Shown one piece after another: positions 52,973 through 63,474 of a stretch of 64,000 nucleotides of DNA. The translations under genes and the position numbers were made by a program. Each line of letters begins with the position of its first letter. Within the stretch, counting starts at the first letter, position 1. Where the stretch lies: contig OU452207.1 in NCBI GenBank assembly GCA_911728435.2, positions 2,356,001 through 2,420,000 of the forward strand, in the 5' to 3' direction. The notes under the pieces are model-generated. The model saw only the letters and a list, made by a program, of their open reading frames with translations. It did no database searches and had not been told where the DNA came from. This DNA comes from Apoderus coryli (taxonomy: Eukaryota > Arthropoda > Insecta > Coleoptera > Attelabidae).

Positions 52973-55695
52973 TTTTCTTCTTCTTCGGATGCTATCCACT
53001 AATGGATGTTTGCGATCACATTTTCCATCTCCTCTTTATCTCTTGCGGTGTGAATTAGGGTCTGTATGTCATTTATTCCTGTCCACTGTCTTATGTTCCG
53101 CAACCAGGACAATTTCTTCCTTCCTATCCCTCTACGGCCCTCTATCTTACCCTCGATCAACAACTGTAAATACTCATACTTCTTGTTCCTCATGACGTGC
53201 CCCAAATATGAAGTCTTTCTCTTCTTTATGGTGGTTAACTGTTGACGTTCTTTGTTGATGTTGGACAGAACTTCTACGTTTGTTATTCTTGCTGTCCACG
53301 GTATCTTGAGCATTCTGCGGTAAAGCCACATCTTGAACGCTTCCAATTTGTTAATGTTGTTGACTTTAAGGGTCCAACCTTCCATCCCGTAGAGAAGTAC
53401 TGACCACACATAGCACTTTAAGAATCTCAACCTCAGACCAAGATCGAAGTCCGAGCAACTAAATACTCTCCTCAGTCTTAGGAATGCTTGTCGGGCTTGT
53501 TCGATGCGACTCTTGACATCGATATCAGAGGTCCAGTCTTCAGATAACCACATGCCCAAGTATTTAAATTTATTCACTCTGTCTATGCGCATTGCGTTGA
53601 ATGTTAACTGTGAGTCTTCAAACGCATTTAGGTTCTTTGATATTATCATAAACTTCGTCTTTTTAGTGTTTATGTTTAGACCCATCAATCTGCTATGTTG
53701 ACCGACTGTGTTGATCAGTCTTTGTAAGTCTTGCATGTTATCAGTGATGAGCACTGTGTCATCAGCAGAACGTATGTTATTAATCCACACTCCGTTGACT
53801 TTAATACCGATTTCCGCATCTTCCAATGCTTCCCGGAAGACCCCCTCCGAGTACAGGTTGAACAAAAGCGGGGACAAGACACATCCCTGTCGCACGTCCC
53901 TCTGGATCTCTATATCATCAGACAGCTCATTATTGAGCCTAATCTTTGCAGTCTGGTACCAATATAGATTTTCTATACATCTGATGTCTTTTTGATCTAT
54001 GTCAAGATTCCTGAGGAGCTGCATTAGTTTGGGATGTTCAACTCGGTCAAATGCTTTCTCGTAGTCAACAAAGCAAAGGCATATGTCCTTTCTCACATCA
54101 TGGCAGTTCTGTACAAGGACTTGCGTAGCCACTATCGCTTCTCTTGTTCCCATCCCTTGTCTAAACACAAACTGTGAGCTACTGATATCTCTTTCGCATT
54201 TTTTATAGATCCTCTGATGAATTATTTGTAGAAATACTTTCAAAGTGAGCCCATCAGGCTAATCAGTCGATGGTCTCCACACTTTCTAGCATTATTTTTC
54301 TTAGGTAGAGGGATGAATGTTGAACTTAGCCATTGTTGTGGGTATTGTCCTGTTTCGTATACGATGCTAAATATTTTGTGTAGAACTTCAATGCCTCTTT
54401 CATCCAATATCTTCAATAGTTCCGATGGGATTCCATCCGGTCCAGTTGCTTTATTGTTTTTAGAGTTATGTATCGCTTTTTCTATCTCCGCTTTTGTGAT
54501 TGATGGTCCTGTCAAGTGGTCGTTATCTTCGTTCATAATTGTAGGTCTGTCCTGTTCCTTAATATATCTTTCCCAGATTGCAATTTTTTCCCGGTCATCG
54601 GTGATTATCTGATTGTCTTCGTCGGCCAGTACATTTGCTACTCTGCCTTTATGTATTCCGGTAGTCTCTTTTAGTTTTTTGTGTAAGTTAAAGCCGTCAT
54701 TCTGTCTTTGCAACTGTTCCATTTCCGCGCATTTTTGTTTCATCCATTCGTTCTTTGCCATTCTTATCTTTGACCTGATTATTCTTTGTATGTTATTATA
54801 TTTGATGTCATCCTTATTTTTGCATGCCCGACGTTTATCCATCAGTCCCAATATGTTGTCGTTCATCCAACTCTGTTTTCCAGTCCTGGTCCTATATCCC
54901 AGTTTAGTTTCAGTTACCTCCGTCACAATACCCGACATTCTTGTCCATGAAGGTGTTAGGTCGTTTCCGTTATCCGGTATGATGTTGTGTATTTGCGTCT
55001 CTTGTTGCGGGGTTAGTCCACTTGGTTGCGTATTAAATTTTGTGGACTATCTGCTGGGGATCGCCACGTATACAGACGGCGTGATGGGAGTTGAAACCAA
55101 GTGTTTGCAATCACCATGCTCTCCTCTTGGCAGAATTCTAACAGGCGATCGCCCCTCTCATTCCTGATTCCAAGCCCATATGGTCCAACCAAGTTTTCAA
55201 ATTTGCCCCTTCCAACCTTGGCATTAAAGTCGCCCATAATAACATTGACATCATGTTTCTGGGTAAGCTTTAGTAGATCTTTGATTTCACTATAGAACTG
55301 TGCTATGTCTTGATCCGGTGACTCCGCTGTTGGTGCGTACACTTGTATGATGTTGAGATTGGTCGGTTTAGCCCTTAACTTTAGCAGTGAAGTTCGGTCG
55401 GAGCAGGGAACAAATTCTCTGGATTTTAACAGTTGTCTCGTTATCACTATTCCGACACCTTTTCTGTGGTTTTGATCATCGTTACCCGAGTAATAAAATG
55501 CTGTATTCTCTGTGTCGCATCTTCCTGTGCCACCAGGTCTCGGCAACACCCAATATGTCCATTCCGAGTCTGTCCATCTCACGTGTAAGGTTCGCCAGCT
55601 TGCCAGCCTCATACAAGCTTCGGGTGTTCCAAGTTCCGATCTTTATCTGCTTTCTCAGGTTTGCCCTGTCGATGTTATTTGAAACATTCAAAACC
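52973..55695 (-). mobile_element. near-full-length RTE-clade (BovB-like) LINE
   Basis: On the minus strand an apurinic-type endonuclease, RT and a basic C-terminal domain follow in order over 2.7 kb, ending in a short GAA-type tail (seen as TTCTTCTTC at 52976-52984). RTE placement rests on the compact EN-RT layout, the C-terminal words given in the coding entry and the short-repeat tail. Confidence 0.85.
52999..55690 (-). pseudogene. RTE ORF: endonuclease and reverse transcriptase, three frame breaks
   Basis: Endonuclease: IKIGTWNTRSLYEAGKLANL and LGMDILGVAETWW, then after a frameshift near 55500 SLLKLRAKPTNLNIIQVYAP, VNVIMGDFNAKVGRGKF and LYTWRSPAD. Block 54240-54938: KNNKATGPDGIPSELLKIL and WLSSTFIPLPKKNN. 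Block 52999-54243: FVDYEKAFDRVEHPKLMQL, VRQGCVLSPLLFNLYSE and RSADDTVLITDN, where the usual F/Y before A is replaced by Ser. C-terminus: LLYGMEGWTLKVNN, MWLYRRMLKIPWTARITN, YLGHVMRNKKY, EGKIEGRRGIGRKKLSWLRN. Frame breaks near 55500, 54950 and 54242. The region just before 55690 is not clearly coding, so the true start is unknown. Confidence 0.87.
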
Positions 55696-55699
55696 GTTG

Positions 55700-57240
55700 A
55701 CAGTTTTGAATAAAATTTATCTAATTTTATATCCAAAGTTCTAGGTATCTACCTAAGCAGTTTTTTCTTGTTTCGCTTCATTTATTTCAGCAAAATAACA
55801 TCAAACAGACATGAAATTATTGCTGTGTACGTGTACACTCCACAAACAATATTATTATTGCTAGACATAACCCTAAAACACACATTTATCCTTTTCTGTG
55901 CATCCGCATAGTTTCACAAATGACATTTTAATTACTTTCAGAGTCCTTCTAATATGGAATATTATGAGGTAAACTGTACTTCTAACACTAGGATGTGAGG
56001 CGATGCCATAAAATCCTCGATCTGTGTGTGTGAGGGTGTGTTTCTGGCAATGTTTGCCTGTCTCTCTTGTAACTCAGTGTAGCCTCATACTCTAGAGTTC
56101 ACTCTAAAAGTTTTAGTGAACTGTATATACCTACATGTAATAGGTGTAGTAGAATATGGACGTTTGTGCCTGCATTACACTTCAGTTCGTTTATTACATC
56201 ATATTGTATTTAAGTGCGAGTGGTCGAAACTAGTTTAGTCGTATATTATTGTAACGATGATTTCCAAGTTACCCTGCATTGGGCATGGACAAATGTATTA
56301 TTTAAATGTTTTAGAATTGAATGGTTTTTATCAAAAACAGCTAATTTCATTTTTAAAAAAAAATTCAACTTTTGCGGGTTGTTCCGACCCCCCTAAAAAT
56401 TGTGTAATGTACGGTCATGCTCATGCGCAATACTTTAAATGCGTTCCAACACAGCGATGATCGTTCATTGTACGATTTCGTTAGCATTCCAACCAAACCT
56501 GTCTGTTCAATAACGGGGAAAAGCAAAAACCGTGTTGACTGCTCCACGACTGTCATGCTCAATTTTATTTTATTTTTAGCTCTCCATATCATATAATATG
56601 GAGACTATTAGTTTCATGAATTTTTTTTTTTTTTTTTAATTTCACCGTTATTTTCCTTTTTCCTTTCATTTTTGATTCCCAGAAGTAATAGATGGATTAA
56701 ATTGAGTCAACTGCGCAATTTTATTAACCTCACAGAAAATTGCCCCATTTATTATCCTACTTACTATAAACCTGACAAACCAGATTGTTTTGCTTAGAAC
56801 CGTTATCATTACATCCGCTATTATTAGAGGAGTAATGAGGTTTAGCTAAATTAGTCTACGAAAAATCCTAGCCTATTCGTCGATTTACCATATTGCATGA
56901 ATGCTCTCAAAGATTTTAATTTCAACCTCAATTTGAGTGATTTATTTTTTAACCTACTCACTAATCACGATTAATCTAATCATAATTCTATCACTATCCC
57001 GATCATTTATGGTAAATCAATTAATATCAACCATAAACAACGACAAAACAATGAGACTTTATTTAAGAATTGCTTGTTACATAAAGCAACAAGACTTTAA
57101 GTTATGTTGGAAATTTGTTTCACACTACCATGCTTTCACCAGACGGCCGTTTCGTCGATCCACGACTCATCAGTGGTGATCGGTCAGTAGTTGACAGCCA
57201 AACCCTCGTAAATAATGAGGTATATACCCCACACGGTACA
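55700..57240. other. intergenic DNA
   Basis: Contains a T16-17 run near 56620 and a small palindrome CTCCATATCATATAATATGGAG near 56581. Overlapping frames at 56214-56592 carry no motif. Confidence 0.4.
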
Positions 57241-57246
57241 GAGATG

Positions 57247-57444
57247 TAAAAGGATGTGTTTGGCGACATCTAGTTTTCGGAATTCCAAATATAGGCAGTC
57301 CCGCTTAAGTGAGTATCGGCGCGTCTATATGTTGTTGGTAGTTGCTTTATGGGGTCAGTGACCTCCAGGGCAGCCGATATAGGAACTGTTGTTCACTCGG
57401 CGTACTACCAACGAAAACTAGATGTCGCCAAACACATCCTTTTA
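57247..57444. mobile_element. MITE with 33-bp perfect terminal inverted repeats
   Basis: 57247-57279 (starting TAAAAGGATGTGTTTGGCGA) is the exact reverse complement of 57412-57444. The inside also pairs partly (GTTGGTAG with CTACCAAC). Total 198 bp, no coding capacity. Superfamily not determined; the perfect arms suggest recent activity or hairpin-based origin. Confidence 0.88.
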
Positions 57445-57447
57445 TAA

Positions 57448-57910
57448 ATGTCTGTCTGTCTGTATCCACGAAAACGCAAAAACAACTTAACAGATTTTAA
57501 CCAAATTTGGTATAAAAATACTGTTGGACATGGCAAGCAGCTGATTATATTTTGGGAAACATTGACCGTAGGAAAGGGGATTAAAAGAGGGTTCAAAAAT
57601 TAAAAAAATTCATAGTTCTTAAACTTATCCGAAATACTGCATAATTTTTCACGCATTTAATTGAATATAACCTAAAATATTGAACATAAAATATTAGACC
57701 ACATTGGCGTTTGAAAATAGTGTAAAATGGGGTAAAAAAGATTTAAAAAAAAAGTATTTCTTAAAAATAGCAGAAATATTAACTATTTATTTATAGCTTT
57801 GATAGAATATAACCTATAAAATGTGTCTTAAATAACTTACTATTATAGGCGTTCGTAAATAGTGGAAAAAGGGTCAAAACATAAAAAATATATATTTTCT
57901 AAACTTATTC
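57448..57910. repeat. interspersed repeat with imperfect tandem blocks
   Basis: Begins TGTCTGTCTGTCTG and contains two diverged copies of a block of roughly 150 bp, each with ATAACCTA(A/T)AA, a GGCGTT(T/C)G word and AAATAGTG. Similar CTGTCTGT openings lie at 37805. Confidence 0.45.
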
Positions 57911-57916
57911 GAATTA

Positions 57917-58943
57917 TGAAATATTGGTTTGCCTCTAACGGACTGTCTCTTAACTCAAAAACTAACTAAAACTAACTCGAAAACGGAGAGGATTGACTTT
58001 ACACTAAGGAACAATTTTACTAGCGAAAACAATACTTATAAGTTTCTTGGAGTAATTGTAGACCCAAAATTGACATGGAAAGATCAGGTCGATTGCCTTG
58101 CCAAAAAATTGTCCAGTGTGGTTTATCTCTTGCGAAAACTATCGACTACATGTTCACAAGAAGTTATGCGTTGCGCATAAATGGGATACTTTCAGGGCGT
58201 GATTAGTTATAGCGTTCTGTTTTGGGGCAAGGCACCGCAATGGCAAATTATCTTATAAAAATAAAATTCAAAAGGCGGCTGTACGCGTAATGGTTAAAGC
58301 TGGATATAGAGAGCCATGCAAACCCTTCTTTAAAAAATTAAATATTTTAACAGTTCCTGCTCTGTATATTTGGCAATGCATTTTTTATATTATGGAAAAT
58401 CTCAATACTTTAATAAGTCATGAGGATCTACACTGTTATGAAACGCGGCATAAGAAAAACCTGTGTCTGCCCCGGCACAGATTAGCTTTGACAGATCGAC
58501 AGTTTCAGGTTATGGCCGTTAGGTTCGATAACCACCTTCCTCATCAGATAAAAGATATTGCGAACAACAATACATTTAAAGTTGAAGTGAAAAAACTACT
58601 TCTTGAGATGGTCCCACATGACTATGCTGACTATCTCACCTACAAATTTTGAGTGAATTTTTTACACTCTAGTGTTTTTTTTTAATCTTAAGTTATATTA
58701 GAGTATGTTGATTGTTGTTGTAATATTTGAATTGTGCCCCTTTAGACTATTTATTAAAGTTTTAAGTGATTTTTATGTACTTTGTTTTACTGTTTTTTAT
58801 TTGTACTATTTACACACGCATTTGTTGTTTGAGTATTTTGTTTGTTTATATTGTATTTTTATTTATATACCTACATACTGAATGTGACGATGCCAATAAC
58901 TATTCTTATATAGGCAAATAAAGCATTATTATTATTATTATTA
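57917..58943 (+). pseudogene. LINE 3' end: RT thumb, C-terminal domain and ATT tail
   Basis: Reads YWFASNGLSLNS, YKFLGVIVDPKLTWKDQVDC, SSVVYLLRKLSTTCSQEV, then a TAA and GYFQGVISYSVLFWGKAPQW, a frame break near 58255, VMVKAGYREPCKPFFKKLNI and LHCYETRHKKNLCLPRH, ending TGA near 58650. The 3' UTR contains GGCAAATAAAGC and ends in (ATT)n at 58928-58943. The copy at 62282-62890 is nearly identical but inverted. Same clade as the split copy at 22-24 kb. Confidence 0.85.
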
Positions 58944-59002
58944 TCCAAATCTCTCCAAATTCCTTTCGTTATTACAGATTCGTTTGCCACACTATAATAG
59001 AC

Positions 59003-59152
59003 ATAACGGGTCGTTAATTTATAGGTATAAAGGTTGTTCTAAAACTGCATTTGTTTATTTTATTAATTATGACAAATGATGAAAATTGTGTTTAAACATA
59101 AACAAATATTTTTAGTTTTATATTTCACCAAATTTCAATAATTGTGAGCGAT
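59003..59152. repeat. inverted duplicate flank, left copy
   Basis: About 150 bp (starting ACGGGTCGTTAATTTATAGG) is nearly identical to the reverse complement of 62134-62278. It lies outside the LINE tail, so the duplication covers flanking DNA as well. Confidence 0.85.
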
Positions 59153-59154
59153 TA

Positions 59155-60475
59155 CATCCATGCCAGAACCCTGAATGTATCAGTCGTATATTCTTTAGGT
59201 TATTACCATTTTATTCAAAAAGCAATTAAAAGATTCCTCTAATTTCATCGGCAGAAACAGAGACGCAAATAATATCATCATTGCCAATTACTGTCTTATC
59301 ATTATTATTGTTATTAATTTTGCTGCGGATCTAGATGGTAAAAGGAACGGTGGTATGCCGGTATGTAAAGTTTATGCTTCCATAATTTTCTCGCTACATC
59401 ACAAACAGATTTGACGAAGGTACATGTCAAGACAGATTACGATTGGTTAAATAATAATACACTATGATGGTTATGATTAAGTATAACTTCCAATACGCTG
59501 AAATGTAATTGGCATTTAGAAAATTAGACTTCTGGTATCGATTTAAAGGCTTTTATTAATTATTTTTAAAGCAAAACCTTCGATATAAATGAGTTAGAGC
59601 GAGATTTCAATGTTTCCAATAAGTAGCTGTTTCACAAATTTTTATTTTCATTGTAGAATAATGATCTAACCCCTTAGAAGCAGACATCCCGTATAATTCC
59701 ACTCTCCAGTTACCAAACGGTGGTTTATCCATCAACAGCTCCCTAGATGCCACCCCCTTCCAATATCCACCCACTCGCTGAATCTCCCTACGTTTACCAC
59801 TGCACAAACAACAAACCAAACGGGCTCATCAATCACACCGTGGACTCAATCACTGGCCGTACTCTGTGCCTGACCGCGCTTCCTTCTAATTGTACCATCG
59901 ATCAACTGAAGAATTGCTGCTACCGTTTGTTGTAGTTGCACGAATATGACTCCATATATCAGCAACAGTAAAATACTATACACTACAACATTGGGTGTTG
60001 GTTATTGGACCATTCGCCTTCTTTTTTCTCACGGTTTCAAATATATTTACACTCCGCTGAATGAGAGGTCAAATGAGAATTTATATTACCTATACCAGGT
60101 CCTGTAAGAGTTTGAAGTGTTATGTGTTTTAGAATGAGATTTATGAACTTATTTGTGTTGAAAAATTGCTTTTTTAAGAGAATTGGAGGTATTGGCGAAG
60201 TTTTTTTATGAAAGCTGGCGACTATTACGATGACGTTGGGTGATCCACAAGGGCTTGGTTTTATTTTGGGCAGTGAAGGACCATCATAGAAGACAGTCTA
60301 AAAATGGTTGTCTCTTGTAATCAATCAATTGAATGGTTTTTATCAAAAACAACCATTGTCAAGAAAGTTAAAATTGTAGGAATCGCATAAATCAAATTAT
60401 CGCTGACATTATCCGTTTTGTGACATTTTAAAAGAAAAAAAAAAGTAACTTAAGGATTTCATGTCCACATATATC
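59155..60475. other. intergenic DNA
   Basis: Frames at 59607-59819 (minus) and 59747-59935 (plus) overlap on opposite strands and show no family motif. A hairpin-like word, AATGGTTTTTATCAAAAACA, at about 60331 recurs at 56318. Nothing else supported. Confidence 0.4.
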
Positions 60476-60477
60476 TT

Positions 60478-61835
60478 CTTCTTTTCATGCCGTCTTCTCA
60501 CAGAAGGTTGGCGAACACTTTTCTAAATTCTTCTTTGTCTTTTGCAACATGGAACAGTTCTCCAACGCTGAGATTTGTCCACTCTCTAATGTTTCGGAGC
60601 CAGGATTTTCTCTTTCTGCCGATACCCTTCTTCCCCTCAATTCTGCCCTGCATAATATTTTGTAACACTAGATGTTTGTCATTGCGTAATATGTGTCCTA
60701 TGTACGATGTTTTTCTTATCTTAATGATTGTGAGCAGTTTTCGTTTTCGGCCGATGCGTCTCAACACTTCGTCGTTGGTTATCCTATCAGTCCAAGGTAT
60801 CTTCAGAATGCGCCTATAGAGCCACATCTCAAATGCTTCGAGCTTTCTAATCATTTGAGTCTTTAGCGTCCAAGTTTCCACTCCGTACATAACACTCCAC
60901 GAATCTCAATCTGATGCCAAGATTTAGATTTCTGTTTGTAAGCATTGTGGAATATTTCATAAATGCCTTTCGAGCCATTTCAATTCTGATCTTAATTTCC
61001 TGATCAGGGTCCATTTCAGAATTTATGACAGAGCCGAGATATTTGTATTTTTGGACCTGCTCTATTCGGTTTCCATTTACTGTGAGAATAGGGTTAATAT
61101 TTTGGTTTTTGCTTATGACCATCATTTTAGTTTTCTGCGTGTTTATAGTGAGTCCCACCTCTTCACACTCTCGACTGACTCTTTCCAACAGGGTTTGAAG
61201 ATCTTCTGCACTCTCCGTCATTATGGCAGTATCATCGGCAAACCTTAGGTTGTTAACCAATATCCCTCCAATGTTTACCCCCTCAGGTCTCTCGTAAAGT
61301 GCTTTTTGAAATACAGACTGAGAGTATAGATTGAACAGTTGTGGGGATAGAACACAGCCTTGACGAACTCCTTTTTGAATTTCGACTTCATCAGTCTCGA
61401 TGTCCCCAACTCGAACTACTGCCGTTTGATTGTAGTACATATTTTTTATTAATTGTATATCACTTGGGTCCAATTTGATGCTCTTTAAGTTCTCTATGAG
61501 TTTGTCGTGTTGGACTTTATCGAAGGCCTTTTGGAAGTCAATGAAACAGACGTACACATCTTTATTGTATTCTCTACATTTCTGTAGCAGTACTGTGATG
61601 GCAAATAAAGCTTCCCTAGTTCCTAAACCCACTCTAAAGCCAAACTGCGTCTCATCCAGTTGTCCTTCGTATTTTCGATATATTCTCTGTTGGATTATTT
61701 TTAAGAGTACTTTCAAGGTATGACTCATCAGACTGATCAACCGATACCCATCACAGGACTTGGGGTTGTTCTTTTTAGGCAAAGGAATGAAGACTGATTT
61801 AAGCCAATCTTTTGGGATTTCCTCTGTTTCCACAT
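60478..61835 (-). pseudogene. 5'-truncated RTE-clade LINE, reverse transcriptase mostly open
   Basis: From about 61835 on the minus strand: EEIPKDWLKSVFIPLPKKNN, GYRLISLMSHTLKVLLKIIQ, FIDFQKAFDKVQHDKLIENL, VRQGCVLSPQLFNLYSQSVF, NLRFADDTAIMTESA and TQKTKMMVISKNQN, open to about 60890. A deletion/frame change there joins YGVETWTLKTQMIRKLEAFE, WLYRRILKIPWTDRITNDEV, SYIGHILRNDKHLVLQ and EGKKGIGRKRKSWLRNIREW, ending TAA near 60500. The tail region shows TCTTCTTCTT at 60474-60483. Unlike the copy at 53-55.7 kb the FADD motif is intact. Endonuclease missing. Confidence 0.87.
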
Positions 61836-61925
61836 ATATAATAAATGCAAAATAATTCCGTGGCAAAGCCCAAATAGAGGCCGAACAAATCCAATGTAAA
61901 GGTAACACCAGTCGTAAAAATAGAA

Positions 61926-62080
61926 ATAAAAGGAAAAATTAAGATAAAAATAGTGTAAACACAAAAACGCTAGCAGAAGGCCATTTATTCTGCCAGCATC
62001 TCCCAAAAGATCTGGGTACCAGCAACGCTTGGACGGTGGTCTCTAAGCGTTTTGTTTACACTATTTTTATTTTTTTATTC
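61926..62080. repeat. small inverted repeat around 80 bp of unique DNA
   Basis: ATAAAAATAGTGTAAACA then CAAAAACGCT at 61942-61970 faces AGCGTTTTGTTTACACTATT and TTTAT at 62046-62073; arms match except for a 2-base indel. Probably a MITE of about 130-150 bp. Confidence 0.6.
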
Positions 62081-62133
62081 CCTGTATATAAAATATGTTG
62101 CCGCGCAATACCGAAATCAACCATTTTTTCGCT

Positions 62134-62281
62134 CACAATTATTATTGAAATTTGGTGAAATATAAAACTAAAAATATTTGTTTATGTTTAAACACAATTT
62201 TCATCATTTGTCATAATTAATAAAATAAACAAATGCAGTTTTAGAACAACCTTTATACCTATAAATTAACGACCCGTTATA
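62134..62281. repeat. inverted duplicate flank, right copy
   Basis: Reverse complement of 59003-59152. It joins directly to LINE C-terminal sequence at 62282, whereas in the left copy about 370 bp (end of ORF, 3' UTR and tail) lie between; the right copy has lost these. Confidence 0.85.
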
Positions 62282-63470
62282 TAGTCATATGGGACAATCT
62301 CAAGAAGTTGTTTTTTCACTTCAACTTTAAATTTATTGTTGTTCGCAATATCTTTTATCTGACGAGGAAGGTGGTTATAGAACCTAACGACCATAACCTG
62401 AAACTGTCGATCTGTCAAAGCTAATTTGTGCCGGGGCAGACACAGGTTTTTCTTATGCCGCGTTTAATAACAGTGTAGATCCTCATGACTTATTAAAGTA
62501 TTGAGAATTTTCCTAATATAAAAAATGCATTCTACAGAGCAGGAACTGTTAAAATATTTAATTTTTTAAAGAAGGGTTTGCATGGCTCTCTATATCCAGC
62601 TTTAACCATTACGCGTACAGCCGCCTTTTGAATTTTAAAGATAATTTGCCATTGCGGTGCTTTGCCCCAAAACAGAACGCTATAACTAATCAGGCCCTGA
62701 AAGTATCCCATATATGCGCAACGTAAAACTTCTTGTGAACATGTAGTCGATAGTTTTCGCAAGAGATAAACCACACTGGACAATTTTTTGGCAAGGCAAT
62801 CAATCTGATCTTTCCATGTCAATTTTGGGTCTACAATTACTCCAAGAAACTTATAAGTATTGTTTTCACTAGTAAAATTTTTCCTTAGTGTAAAATCAAT
62901 CCTCTATCACTCCCGGCATCCTGGATATATTGAGTCTACTATGAATTAAAGGCCAAAAATTTTTGGAGTCAGACATAACTAAGGCCTCACATTCCTGTAT
63001 ATATTCCGTGTAAGTAGCATCTATTTGATTTTTAATGATTCGCCTCAGCCTGTCATACCTATCGCGATAATAAGCACCTCTATACAATTTAAAATCCCTA
63101 TAAGCTTTCTCCTTACGATAAATATTACTAATAATATCCTTATTGGAATAAACAGGAAATCTACGCTTTCTGTTAACTTTTTTTGGTCTGCAAGTTTCGA
63201 AAACATTAAGCACCTTGGTATAAAAAGCTTCACAAGCTCCATTCACGTCTGTGGAAAAAATAACGCTGGTCCAGTCAGCTTCAAAAAGTTGCTGATATAA
63301 TAAATGAAAATTTGCTTCCGTATTCATGGAAAGGGGGTCTATGGTGCCCAGGGTCCCCTCCGAAATCAAATAAATCTCATACGGGTCTTTCTTAGAGATC
63401 GGCTGTTTCCGAATTTTGGTTCTGGATACGGCAATGGCATATAAACACATTTTAACAAAAACATCCAATG
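62282..63470 (-). pseudogene. internally deleted LINE ORF: endonuclease-RT linker fused to thumb and C-terminus
   Basis: From 63468 on the minus strand: EADWTSVIFSTDVNGACEAF, YSNKDIISNIYRKEKAYRDF, EYIQECEALVMSDSKNFWPL and IHSRLNISRMPGVI, the linker between endonuclease and RT. At about 62895 it jumps directly to FTLRKNFTSENNTYKFLGV and LTWKDQIDCLAKKLSSVVYL, RT thumb sequence; the fingers and palm with the catalytic residues are missing. It then continues ALVRVMVKAGYREP-like sequence to about 62300 with stops. Catalytically dead. Confidence 0.85.
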
Positions 63471-63474
63471 TATT

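Noticed and set aside
53504..55167. Several plus-strand frames across the RTE element
   Set aside because: Antisense shadows of the minus-strand endonuclease and RT.
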